This document shows, one piece after another, positions 1 to 7,326 of a stretch of DNA of 64,000 nucleotides. The notes beneath the pieces were generated by a model. The model did not search any database and was not told the origin of the DNA. It saw only the letters and a list, made by a program, of their open reading frames with translations. The position numbers and the translations under genes are program-made. Within the stretch, counting starts at the first letter, position 1. Every line of letters begins with the position of its first letter. The stretch is from positions 62,001 through 126,000 of the forward strand of contig NZ_SMCP01000006.1 of NCBI RefSeq assembly GCF_004342725.1, read 5' to 3'. The stretch is from Testudinibacter aquarius (GTDB lineage Bacteria > Pseudomonadota > Gammaproteobacteria > Enterobacterales > Pasteurellaceae).

Positions 1-215
1 TTTCTGATTATAGTTTTATGCCGGATATTGTTTTTGATCGTTCCCCGTTGTCGGAAATTAGAACTACGCTTTAATAACGGCGCTTGGGGCTTGATCGTAT
101 TTTTTACCTCTTTAGCGGCCGCATTTAATCCCTTTCTCATGGCTTTTTTATGATCTTTTAATGCGCCCGTTACTTTACCGACAAAAACAGATATTTGTTT
201 ATCAAATGTACTCAT
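1..215 (-). CDS. HK97 gp10-like phage morphogenesis protein (partial)
   Basis: An open frame of 71 codons reads leftward off the window edge from an ATG at 213-215, with a GAGG-type ribosome site about 10 bases upstream. The N-terminus (MSTFDKQISVFVGKV...) is followed by an Ala/Lys-rich helix and the phrase IKPQAPLLKRSSNFRQRGT. This resembles the start of the HK97 gp10 family, in which an AK..AP..G.L..sI pattern follows an N-terminal helix. Proteins of this family act at the head-tail junction or in tail completion. The gene lies downstream of the moron terminator at 272-301 in the leftward phage operon, which fits a late morphogenesis gene. Only about half of a normal-length protein is visible, so the family call is moderate. 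Confidence 0.55.
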   Translation of the reverse strand, partial: MSTFDKQISVFVGKVTGALKDHKKAMRKGLNAAAKEVKNTIKPQAPLLKRSSNFRQRGTIKNNIRHKTIIR

Positions 216-271
216 ATTATAGGCAGCCTCACTAAATTAGATTTCTTTCATCTATAATAATATCAAGAATA

Positions 272-301
272 ATAAAAAAAGCACTACTTTAGTAGTGCTT
301 C
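272..301 (-). terminator. Rho-independent terminator closing the moron
   Basis: Read on the minus strand, arms AAGCACTAC and GTAGTGCTT enclose a short TAAA loop and are followed by a run of seven T. It stands just after the small gene 336-506 and before the gp10-like gene, so it would isolate the cargo genes from the phage operon. Confidence 0.85.
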
Positions 302-335
302 CTCAATGTTATTATTTCTTAAATGCTATTATTTC

Positions 336-506
336 TTAAGCAGCATTTTTATTTTTATGAATCTTTTTTCTACCATGTGCCTCTTGTCCTTTAAACAAAA
401 AGCGATTATCATCAAGCATTTTAGGGGCAGCATTTATTAACAACTCCATTGCCTTTCCGGTGCGCTCATAAACTTCTTTAGCTGAAAATTCTACTGATTT
501 TTTCAT
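336..506 (-). CDS. small basic hypothetical protein, moron cargo
   Basis: This encodes 56 residues beginning MKKSVEFSAKEVYERTGKAM and ending in a Lys/His/Arg-rich tail. A longer reading from 542 is possible, but the ATG at 504-506 has a strong AAGGTGG site six bases upstream and avoids overlap with the preceding gene, so I chose it. I do not recognise the family. The central part is predicted helical and the C-terminus is strongly basic. It sits 10 bases after the GNAT-like gene 517-1053, so the two are probably co-translated. One reading is a toxin-antitoxin pair with the partner second; another is an ordinary phage cargo gene of unknown role. No function is claimed. Confidence 0.6.
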   Translation of the reverse strand: MKKSVEFSAKEVYERTGKAMELLINAAPKMLDDNRFLFKGQEAHGRKKIHKNKNAA

Positions 507-516
507 ATTATCCACC

Positions 517-1053
517 TTAATTACCTTTGATGCTATCTTCAATAAGATTTTGTAATTTATCCATTCCTAAAATAAAATCTTCTTCGCCATCTTCTACGAA
601 TCCAAATTGCTTATAATAGCTTCGTAGAATTTCGTTACCTTTTTCAACATCAATTAGCTTAATATATTGACCTTGAATTTTTGACATAAATATAAAAGTG
701 GCAAACATAGAAAATAAAAACATTTTCCCATCTAGATAGATACTATTACCAAACTTTTCGATGCCATAAATCTCTAATGTTTCAGCTTCAATTTTATAAG
801 AGGCTAAAAAAGCACCTATTGGCGCATCAATTCCTTTGCGTGTTGCATCCTTTAATTTAAGACAAAAGTCAAAACTACTATCTGTACTATAATAACAAGT
901 AATAATGTAATCCCAATTTAGCTCCCCATAACCGCGTTGGAGTAGTATAAAGTCATTATCGTTTATGCTACCTACTGCAATAGGTAAATTAAATTGTTCA
1001 AGGAGTAACTGAAAATCACATAGGGTTGCACTAATTAGGTGTTCAAACTTCAT
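517..1053 (-). CDS. GNAT-like hypothetical protein, moron cargo
   Basis: This 178-residue protein ends with YYKQFGFVEDGEEDFILGMD, which resembles the C-terminal strand and YxxxGF motif of GNAT acetyltransferases. The middle (ASYKIEAETLEIYGIEKFG, then a hydrophobic helix LFSMFATFIFM) could be the central strands and helix of that fold. The usual pyrophosphate-binding Q/RxxGxG/A loop is not obvious, so the assignment is tentative. The gene is A+T-rich compared with the phage structural genes beside it. It has its own promoter (1102-1130) and shares a terminator (272-301) with the small gene after it. This is the layout of a moron: accessory cargo inserted into a phage operon and possibly expressed from the lysogen. 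Confidence 0.6.
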   Translation of the reverse strand: MKFEHLISATLCDFQLLLEQFNLPIAVGSINDNDFILLQRGYGELNWDYIITCYYSTDSSFDFCLKLKDATRKGIDAPIGAFLASYKIEAETLEIYGIEKFGNSIYLDGKMFLFSMFATFIFMSKIQGQYIKLIDVEKGNEILRSYYKQFGFVEDGEEDFILGMDKLQNLIEDSIKGN

Positions 1054-1101
1054 CTTGTAACTTGTCGTCTTTGCTTGTAGCTTGCCGTTGCTTGTCTAGT
1101 C

Positions 1102-1130
1102 ATTCTAGCCGCTCTACTTAAAAATATCAA
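1102..1130 (-). promoter_or_regulatory. sigma70-type promoter of the moron
   Basis: On the minus strand a -35 TTGATA (1125-1130) and a -10 TAGAAT (1102-1107) are separated by exactly 17 bases. The start codon of the GNAT-like gene lies about 50 bases downstream. The site is in the non-coding gap after the terminase gene, so it would drive the moron independently of the late operon. Confidence 0.65.
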
Positions 1131-1229
1131 CTATCGCTATTTTGTGACTTTTTTAGTCACCTGCCGAATTAATCAATAAAGGTTTTTGCAGTGCTTTTTT
1201 AACGTCGTTTGTTGGTGCTATTGGTTAGG

Positions 1230-2897
1230 TTATAAATCTATGCCGTTGAAGTTATCAAGGGCGGTTTTGTGTGCTTCGCTCATTTCAAAAGCAATATCGC
1301 CATATTCAAGTTGATACGTGCCGAACGCCATTAAAAAAGCAATTGCCGGGTCAATTTTGTTAGCCGATTTCTTTTTGTTGGGCTTGATGTTGGCGTTGGC
1401 GTCAGTTTCCATGACTACATTAGATAGCGCCCAGGTTAAAACCGGATCGCCGTTGTGTTCGATGACTTGCCGATTGATCAGCACTTCCGCCGATTTCGCT
1501 ACCGGGCTGAAACGTTGATAAGTTTGCGGAAACGGCTCTACTTCAAGCTCTGCGCCTTGTAACTGGGTTCTGAGGTGCGTGGCGTTCCAGACATCAAAGC
1601 CGATCATGCTGATGTCAAATCGTTCTGCGTCTTTTAAAATGTCATCTCGAATCGTGTCATAATCGATACAATCGCCCTCGGTAGTGCGTAACCAACCTTG
1701 GCGCACCCATTGCCGATAGATAGCACGGTTCTTGTTGGCCACGTTGTTAAGCTGAAATTCGGGGATATAGTGCCGGGCATACAACCGCACTTTGTTACCG
1801 TGCGGAAAGGCATAACATACGCTGGTTAAATCGTTGGTACTGGATAGGTCCAAGCCCATATAGCATTCTTTGAGGTGTAAATCGTCTTCGCTGTAATCCC
1901 GTTGACACGCTGCCCAGTTGCCATCACCTAGCCACGGTGTCGAGCCTTGGCACCACACATTAAAACGCTTGGTCAGCATTTCCACCCATTCCGACGGTAT
2001 ACCTCGTGCTTTCTTGATGGTGTTTTCAAAGTCTAAGTGCGGTATGGATTTGCCGATATTGGGATTAGCCTTGATCCAATTGTCGGGGCTGTCGATTTCG
2101 CTCTCTTCGTCCAGTTCAAAAATCAGCACAAATAATGAATCGTTCTGCTCGTTGCCGTCTAAAATTTGACAACAATAATCATAATGCTGTTTACAGGCAG
2201 AAATCACATTGCTTCCGGCAGTGGTAATGGCAAACAATAATCCCTCAGGGCGTGCGCCTTGTCCTAATTCCAGTGCGCTATACACGCTGTTATCGCTGTG
2301 TAAGTGGTACTCGTCCACAATGGCTAGGCTGGGGTTAGTTCCCTCAATGGTGCTTGACTTCGCCGCCAGTGGACGCATAAGGCTGTTGTTTTTCGGGTAG
2401 ATCATTTTATGCTGCAATATGCTGACCCGTTTTTTAAGCGGCTTCGATAACAAGCACATTTGGCGCGCGTCATCAAACACAATTCGGGCTTGGTCTCGGC
2501 TCACAGCGGCGGTGTAAATATCCTGTTGCCCTTTCTCCATAATCAGAAACCAATTGGCAAGCACGGCGGCAACGGTAGATTTAGCATTTTTGCGTGCGAC
2601 TTGAACATAAGCGGATCGGTATTTTCTCAATCCGGTCTCTTTATGCTTGAAGCCGAACAGGTTGGCAAATAAAAATTGTTGCCAGTCTGAAAGCTCAATG
2701 GGCTGACCGCGTAAGTGTCCTTTAACGTGAGGGCATAGACGTGAAAAGGCGATAAACTGCGCTACAGTCGTTTCATCAAACACATAAAGCGGATTATTCA
2801 GATCTGAAAAATACCGCTCAACAGCCTGTTTTATGCGCTTACAAGCGATAATTTCGCCATGTTTAACGGCTTCTGCGTAGTCGTGCCATTCGCTCAT
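1230..2897 (-). CDS. phage terminase large subunit (HK97/Terminase_1 type)
   Basis: This 555-residue protein is the ATP-driven DNA packaging motor and nuclease. The N-terminal ATPase half has a variant Walker A (ARKNAKST, near residue 100) and a Walker B with catalytic Glu followed by the family's typical His motif (LAIVDEYHLH, near residue 190). The C-terminal RNase H-like nuclease half begins around GLDLSSTNDLTSV and has a second acidic strand IGFDVWN. Length and motifs match the HK97-type Terminase_1 family. It starts one base after the TerS stop, so the two are translationally coupled. In this element the terminase pair comes last in the packaging block rather than first. Confidence 0.95.
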   Translation of the reverse strand: MSEWHDYAEAVKHGEIIACKRIKQAVERYFSDLNNPLYVFDETTVAQFIAFSRLCPHVKGHLRGQPIELSDWQQFLFANLFGFKHKETGLRKYRSAYVQVARKNAKSTVAAVLANWFLIMEKGQQDIYTAAVSRDQARIVFDDARQMCLLSKPLKKRVSILQHKMIYPKNNSLMRPLAAKSSTIEGTNPSLAIVDEYHLHSDNSVYSALELGQGARPEGLLFAITTAGSNVISACKQHYDYCCQILDGNEQNDSLFVLIFELDEESEIDSPDNWIKANPNIGKSIPHLDFENTIKKARGIPSEWVEMLTKRFNVWCQGSTPWLGDGNWAACQRDYSEDDLHLKECYMGLDLSSTNDLTSVCYAFPHGNKVRLYARHYIPEFQLNNVANKNRAIYRQWVRQGWLRTTEGDCIDYDTIRDDILKDAERFDISMIGFDVWNATHLRTQLQGAELEVEPFPQTYQRFSPVAKSAEVLINRQVIEHNGDPVLTWALSNVVMETDANANIKPNKKKSANKIDPAIAFLMAFGTYQLEYGDIAFEMSEAHKTALDNFNGIDL

Positions 2898-3263
2898 TTA
2901 TGCCCCTAGCTGATCTAATTCGTCTAATTCTTCCGTTTCCACTGGCGTTTTACGGCGGCTGACAGGATCGAAGCCAAGCAAAGACGACATTTTAATCATG
3001 ATTTTCTCTGCGTCCGCCTTGGCGGTCAGTGCCGGGTTGCGTGCTTCCGTGCCTTGGGAATTGGTGATCGAAAATCCACGCTGTGCCAAGTCTTGAACCG
3101 CACGGCGATAAAGCGAGTAATTCAGGCAGTACATCTCCAGATGAACTAAATCCGCGTCTTGAATATCGCCACGCTCCAAGAGTTGTTTAATTCGGGCTTT
3201 CCATTGCTGTGTTGCGATCTCGTCTAAGTAGTCAGGTGCTTTCGGGGTTTTGCGTCTCGTCAT
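2898..3263 (-). CDS. phage terminase small subunit (P27 family)
   Basis: This 121-residue protein is the DNA-recognition partner of the large terminase. The N-terminus is basic (TRRKTPKAPDYLDEIATQQW), followed by a helical stretch and the P27-like segment of the type GTEARNPALTAKADAE. An AGGA site lies seven bases before the ATG. The gene abuts TerL. The leader of about 125 bases upstream contains a G-rich stretch discussed as a candidate packaging site. Confidence 0.88.
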   Translation of the reverse strand: MTRRKTPKAPDYLDEIATQQWKARIKQLLERGDIQDADLVHLEMYCLNYSLYRRAVQDLAQRGFSITNSQGTEARNPALTAKADAEKIMIKMSSLLGFDPVSRRKTPVETEELDELDQLGA

Positions 3264-3388
3264 TGTGTGTCCTATATTTTCAAAAAAAGTGTTGTGCGTA
3301 AAAATTTGAGGGGGCGGGCGGTTCTTAAGGGAAGTTTCTTTGTTTTTGAAACTCCCCCCACCCCGTCAATTACCTTTTTGATTCAGCA
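3264..3388 (-). other. non-coding gap before TerS; candidate packaging (cos) region
   Basis: The gap has a conspicuous G-run block (gagggggcgggcgg, near 3309-3322) and an opposite C-run block (actcccccca, near 3351-3360) flanking a hairpin with arms built on GTTTC/GAAAC. Phages of the HNH-TerS-TerL type usually carry their cos site close to these genes. The location fits, but no cohesive-end sequence can be proved by eye. Confidence 0.35.
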
Positions 3389-3664
3389 CTATTTAAAGAT
3401 CGAACAAAGTAACAGCACAACATCGTATCTAGCCTCAACGGATTGTGCCAACTTGTTGTATTCACCTACGGTTAGCTTCTCTAGCGCTTCATTACTTGGA
3501 AGCTTGATAGAGCATAATTCCCGCTTTAATTGATTAAACTCTTCAGCCTCTGCTTTACTGGCTTGTATGTTCAGCTTAGATAGCTTGCTCCATAAGTGCG
3601 GTCTGCGTTCTTTAACGTTGTTTAGTAACTCTTCCAGTTCTGGATCGTTTTTCCAATTGCTCAT
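3389..3664 (-). CDS. hypothetical phage protein between HNH and TerS
   Basis: This 91-residue acidic, largely helical protein begins MSNWKNDPELEELLNNVKER and ends LLLCSIFK. An AAGGAA site stands nine bases before the ATG. I do not recognise a family. Its place between the HNH nuclease and the terminase pair suggests a packaging or late-gene accessory role, but the sequence itself gives no catalytic motif. It carries one uptake signal (3594-3602). Confidence 0.6.
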   Translation of the reverse strand: MSNWKNDPELEELLNNVKERRPHLWSKLSKLNIQASKAEAEEFNQLKRELCSIKLPSNEALEKLTVGEYNKLAQSVEARYDVVLLLCSIFK

Positions 3665-3687
3665 AGTCTTAGTTCCTTGTAGTTATG

Positions 3688-4059
3688 TTAGTAAGTTTCA
3701 TTTCTTTTCTTTGCACCAAATCCCCGTTGGTCTATCACTCTGGTCTTGTAGCTGTGACAGTCACGGCATAGCGCTTGATGATTGTCGGCAGCCCAGAACA
3801 GTGGATCGGCTTGACCGTTCTCAATTGGCTTAATGTGGTCTATCACCGTTGCCGGGGTGTACTTGCCTTTAACTAAGCACATCACACATAGCGGGTGCGC
3901 CTTGAGGTATTGCGCCCGGTACTTCGTCCAGCGGCTATCATAGCCACGTTGTGAGGCTGGCAGGCGGTTATCCTTGGGCTTGTGTTCGTCACACCGTCCG
4001 AACTGTACTTTGTTACGGCAGCCGGGATAGGTGCAACGCCGCAAGGGCTGAAAGGGCAT
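3688..4059 (-). CDS. phage HNH endonuclease
   Basis: This 123-residue HNH nuclease has two zinc-type Cys pairs (CTYPGC near the N-terminus, CVMC in the middle), the core VIDHIKPIENG with the metal-binding DH, and the closing segment DNHQALCRDCHSYKT. In HK97-like phages the HNH protein works with the terminase to cut cos ends during packaging. A TTG start at 4074 would overlap the upstream gene. I chose the ATG at 4057-4059 because a GAGGTGG site precedes it. The gene lies next to the connector gene and upstream of TerS-TerL. Confidence 0.9.
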   Translation of the reverse strand: MPFQPLRRCTYPGCRNKVQFGRCDEHKPKDNRLPASQRGYDSRWTKYRAQYLKAHPLCVMCLVKGKYTPATVIDHIKPIENGQADPLFWAADNHQALCRDCHSYKTRVIDQRGFGAKKRNETY

Positions 4060-4070
4060 AAGCCACCACC

Positions 4071-4382
4071 TCAATATAAACCGGGTTCACGGTACACATT
4101 CCATAGCGCACTGATTGCCATCGGTACCATGTGAAGTGCGGTATCGGTGGCAATCTCTCGATTGGCATAAAGATGACCGACATACATCAAACAGCCAATC
4201 TTGATAGACTGGCTAAAGGGTACCGTTTTATCGGTCAGGCTATCGCTAAAGGTTTTGCCGATATGCGTTTGCGCCACCTCAAGGGCGGCCGCGATATAAC
4301 CCTGAATCAAGTTATCATCCATATTGTGATCCAAACTTAACTGTGCCTTGGCTTCGTCTAAGGTGATTAAATTATCGGGCAT
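4071..4382 (-). CDS. phage head-tail connector (HK97 gp6-like)
   Basis: This 103-residue protein contains ITLDEAKAQLSLDHNMDDNLIQGYI, the N-terminal pattern of the gp6-like/DUF3199 connector family, followed by AAALEVAQTHIGK and a C-terminal helix ending ALWNVYREPG. Such proteins form a ring under the portal through which DNA leaves the capsid. The start codon lies inside the end of the upstream head-closure gene (11-base overlap), showing tight operon packing. Confidence 0.85.
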   Translation of the reverse strand: MPDNLITLDEAKAQLSLDHNMDDNLIQGYIAAALEVAQTHIGKTFSDSLTDKTVPFSQSIKIGCLMYVGHLYANREIATDTALHMVPMAISALWNVYREPGLY

Positions 4383-4713
4383 AAGCTTCCCCCTCTTTAC
4401 ACATCAGCTGTATTTCTCGGTGGCTTTCTCGGCTGTCTATCACCGAATAAATCGCTAATATCCGTTCGCCATACTTCAACCGCATTTTGTTGGTGATATT
4501 CGGTTGATAGCGGATTCTCACCCGGATAATATTTTCACCCATCATGTATGGCCCGCTAAAATATTCCCGTCCCTGCAACGGTTCAACGGCAGCGTGGACC
4601 GTAGTGACATCTTCCCATTGGGTTGTATGCTGTCCGTAATTGCCTGCGGTATGAATCGGGCGCTGAATTGCCACCTGCTTGTTATAACGTCCGGCGCTAA
4701 TCATTCTTGCCAT
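4372..4713 (-). CDS. phage head closure / head-tail joining protein
   Basis: This 113-residue protein begins MARMISAGRYNKQVAIQRP and has the segments QTGEW-like TTQWEDVTTVHAAVEP and LQGREYF, then a beta strand VRIRYQP followed by KYGERILAIYSVIDS. This is the pattern of the SPP1 gp16/HK97 gp7-type head-closure family (phage head-tail joining protein). It overlaps the end of the portal gene by 17 bases and the start of the connector gene by 11. Function by family: it closes the head channel and forms the docking surface for the tail. Confidence 0.85.
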   Translation of the reverse strand: MARMISAGRYNKQVAIQRPIHTAGNYGQHTTQWEDVTTVHAAVEPLQGREYFSGPYMMGENIIRVRIRYQPNITNKMRLKYGERILAIYSVIDSRESHREIQLMCKEGEAYAR

Positions 4714-5920
4714 CGTCCGCCCCTTTCTCGTTGCTACCTTTTTTCACTTCAACGGTTTGCTTCCATGCTTGGCTAAATTCATCGCCACCAGCATAGGGAG
4801 TTAAGCCCTCTTTACGGCGCACTTCATTCGGACACATCACACCGGATTTAATCGCCACATCGTAGCTATTGAATCTGTCGTTTTGACTGGTGCGCAATAA
4901 ATCACTGGTGTCAAACTCAATCAGATAGCGCGGGGAAGTGCGGTTCAAATCCACCATCAGCGCGTCTTTCAGTTGCTGCTCAAAATTGGTCAGCCACGGG
5001 CGCAAAGTTTGTGATAAAAATGCGCGGCTGGCTTCGCTGAAATTGCTGTAGCTGCTATTGGAATAGTCTTGTAAAAAGATCGGGCTGATATTGAAAATTC
5101 GGGCAATATCGCTAATTGTGAATGTGCGGCTCTGTAGCCATTCTGCGTCTTGGTTGGTCATGCCCAATTGTTTATAGTCCATTGAGCCTTCAAGCACGGG
5201 GGTTTTACCTGCATTCTTGGCACCGGCATAGCGTTCAAGGGATTTAATCACTTTATCCCCCTTAGCCGCGTCCAACCATTCGGATGTGGTAATTAAGCCG
5301 CTTGCCATTAAACCATTTTTCATCACTGCCGATCCGTGGCGTTGTTGCGCTAATCCCAGCCCTATGGTTTCCCGGCAAATCGTAATCGGGGAACGTCCCA
5401 TAAAGCCGTCATCGGACGAGTGCCGCAAGTGTAAAATCTCGTCCTGTAGATAGGTTTTAACCTTGCCGCTTAAATCGGTGATTTGGTAAATATAGCTGCC
5501 GTTGGTCATGCGCTGAATATTAACCGCACTTGGCGGATAAGGCGTTAAGGATAGCGGCTCGCCTTTTTTATCCCACTCAATCACCGCATAGGCATTACCA
5601 TTTAACAAGCAGTGCCTCATCATCGTGTATTTGAACTGGTACGGTGTTTGATTGCGGTTCGGCATTTCATTCAGCAAGAAATCTACCGGACTGTTAAATA
5701 CCCGCTCCCGTCCGTCCTTTTCCAAGCGATACAGATAACAGGGCATAGCCGCCACCGCTTCGCTAATTACCGTGACTGCATTCAGCACGGCGGGCAAGGC
5801 TTCGGCAGTGGACGGGCTGACAAATTCCCCGGCGCCTGTATTACTTAACCCAAGATACGATAAATACTCGTCAACGGTGAACGCATTGCGCTGTTCGGTT
5901 TTGCGTTTGAATGGCCACAT
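4697..5920 (-). CDS. phage portal protein (HK97 gp3 family)
   Basis: This 407-residue protein has the N-terminal pattern NAVTVISEAVAAMPCYLYR, the central segment LLNGNAYAVIEWD, the loop LHLRHSSDDGFMGRSPI and the C-terminal segment FNISPIFLQDYSNSSYSNF. All are typical of HK97-type portals. The portal is the dodecameric ring at one capsid vertex through which the terminase pumps DNA. It ends in a charged, Lys/Asp-rich tail. It begins one base after the protease stop, so translation is coupled. It carries uptake signals at 4936 and 5523. Confidence 0.95.
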   Translation of the reverse strand: MWPFKRKTEQRNAFTVDEYLSYLGLSNTGAGEFVSPSTAEALPAVLNAVTVISEAVAAMPCYLYRLEKDGRERVFNSPVDFLLNEMPNRNQTPYQFKYTMMRHCLLNGNAYAVIEWDKKGEPLSLTPYPPSAVNIQRMTNGSYIYQITDLSGKVKTYLQDEILHLRHSSDDGFMGRSPITICRETIGLGLAQQRHGSAVMKNGLMASGLITTSEWLDAAKGDKVIKSLERYAGAKNAGKTPVLEGSMDYKQLGMTNQDAEWLQSRTFTISDIARIFNISPIFLQDYSNSSYSNFSEASRAFLSQTLRPWLTNFEQQLKDALMVDLNRTSPRYLIEFDTSDLLRTSQNDRFNSYDVAIKSGVMCPNEVRRKEGLTPYAGGDEFSQAWKQTVEVKKGSNEKGADDGKND

Positions 5921-5921
5921 C

Positions 5922-6470
5922 TTACACCCCCGCCAGCTCAGCCCAACGGTTTAAGAGTGCGCTAGGCTGTTGCCGTTTCCGGGCATCTGCCATTGACCGT
6001 TTGGCAAGCTGAACACTGCTTTCCGGATAAGCGGGAATACTGGTGATCGTAATTTCTACCAACTCGGCACGGTTTACAGTGCGCAAAATCGGCTCTTGCT
6101 CAAAATCCCACGAATCGGAAAGCGTGCGAAAACCAAAAGACATCCCCGTAATATCGCCACGCTCCACCGAAACCAATAAATCACGCCCTAGCGTGGTGTC
6201 TGGCGGCACTAACTCAAAGCGTAAGCCGGTGTTATCTTCCACCAGCGATAACGTACCTGCGGCGGTTCTGCCCAGTAATTTAGTGTGGTCGTGTTCAAAC
6301 AGTGCCCGCACGTCTTGCCCTTCGGCTAACGATTCCGCAAAGGCATTGGGGGCGAACTGCTCGATAAAATCCCATAGCGGTTTAGATTGACTGTTCCAGC
6401 GCACCACATAGCCGATTAATTTTTGGTTATCGGCTTGCAGCGTGACAGATCTGACTTCAAAATCTTTCAT
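5922..6470 (-). CDS. phage prohead protease (HK97 gp4/U35 type)
   Basis: This 182-residue serine protease matures the capsid by cutting the scaffold domain of the major capsid protein. Visible family features are GYVVRWNSQSKPLWDF near the N-terminus, the catalytic His in ALFEHDHTKLLG (near residue 57-62) and the catalytic Ser in ITGMSFGFRT. It sits between the tail-assembly gene and the portal gene. In ordinary HK97-like phages protease and capsid are adjacent; here the 795-base tail gene separates them. Confidence 0.93.
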   Translation of the reverse strand: MKDFEVRSVTLQADNQKLIGYVVRWNSQSKPLWDFIEQFAPNAFAESLAEGQDVRALFEHDHTKLLGRTAAGTLSLVEDNTGLRFELVPPDTTLGRDLLVSVERGDITGMSFGFRTLSDSWDFEQEPILRTVNRAELVEITITSIPAYPESSVQLAKRSMADARKRQQPSALLNRWAELAGV

Positions 6471-6479
6471 AATACCCCC

Positions 6480-7274
6480 TTAAATTGTACCCTCTGAACG
6501 TCGTTCGTCCCGCTCATTTTTCTTATCTGCCTCCGCTCGTTCTCGATCGGCTCGCGCATTTTCTGCTTCTCGCTCTCTGTCTCGCTCGTTATGCTCACCA
6601 TACTCAAACGGTTTCGGATAGCGATTGCCGGAGGATTTTGCCAGTTGTATCTTTTTCTCTTCTTCCTTACGCATAGCCTCTTTCTCGGCTTCTGTCGGCT
6701 CTGGAATAAAGGTGTCAACCCCTTGAGAAATCAGAATCATACTGACCATCATCCGCCCGTATAACAGCGGAATCGGGCGGTTTTGTGGTGACAGGTTTTG
6801 TAAGCCGGAAAAAGAAGAGCCCGTTTTTTTGTCACTGTTACCGAGCTTCATATCCATATTGGGTGGCTTGGTCAGCATTTGCGAAACACCACCCAATACC
6901 ATCGCTCCCCCGGCTGCGTACATCTGCGTAGCATAAGGCGCAAATGCCGGTACAAAATACGCCGCAGCAATTAACACCAGACCAAAGACGGTTTGAAAAA
7001 CCCCTGCTTTTTTCGCACCTTTCAACACCGGCGTAATATGCAGTACCGCACCTTTCGATAATATTTCATGCAGCCCTTGGCTTAGATTCTGTTCCGACAA
7101 ATAACGAGATCCGATCCGCACTTTATATACGCCTCGCATAATGTGCTGCTGCAAACCCTCGATCTGAGATGTCATGCACTTAATCGCTTCGGCACCGGTA
7201 ACAACCGCCAGTTTTAGCGGTTTATCATCAGGGATAAATTGTTTAAGATCGCCGTAAAGTTTAACTGTGAGCAT
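6480..7274 (-). CDS. tail assembly protein, lambda I-like, with charged C-terminal extension
   Basis: The protein has 264 residues. Residues 1-110 follow the lambda tail protein I/TipI pattern: MLTVKLYGDLKQF, TGAEAIKCMTSQIEGL, then GAVLHITPVLKGAKKAG. A Gly/Ala-rich hydrophobic segment comes next (about 95-135, partly membrane-like), then the family's PIPLLYGRMMVSMILISQGV. The last 70 residues are an extremely charged Glu/Arg/Lys helix or coiled coil not expected in lambda I (223 residues). Its place between capsid and protease genes is unusual, because TipI genes normally stand near the distal end of the tail module. Confidence 0.75.
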   Translation of the reverse strand: MLTVKLYGDLKQFIPDDKPLKLAVVTGAEAIKCMTSQIEGLQQHIMRGVYKVRIGSRYLSEQNLSQGLHEILSKGAVLHITPVLKGAKKAGVFQTVFGLVLIAAAYFVPAFAPYATQMYAAGGAMVLGGVSQMLTKPPNMDMKLGNSDKKTGSSFSGLQNLSPQNRPIPLLYGRMMVSMILISQGVDTFIPEPTEAEKEAMRKEEEKKIQLAKSSGNRYPKPFEYGEHNERDREREAENARADRERAEADKKNERDERRSEGTI

Positions 7275-7326
7275 TTATGTTCCTGTTGATAAAAAAGGGG
7301 ACTTGCAGCCCCCTGATTTCCTCGGC

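Noticed and set aside
1144-1160. GTGACT/AGTCAC hairpin after TerL as a terminator
   Set aside because: Neither strand has a T-run after the stem, so it is at most a weak mRNA structure.
1318-2672. Plus-strand open frames opposite TerL
   Set aside because: They have no family features or ribosome sites and lie wholly antisense to a clear terminase gene.
6467-6718. A second minus-strand frame (83 codons) inside the end of the I-like gene
   Set aside because: It is a frame shadow of the repetitive Arg/Glu-coding region and ends where the protease starts; no independent start signal.
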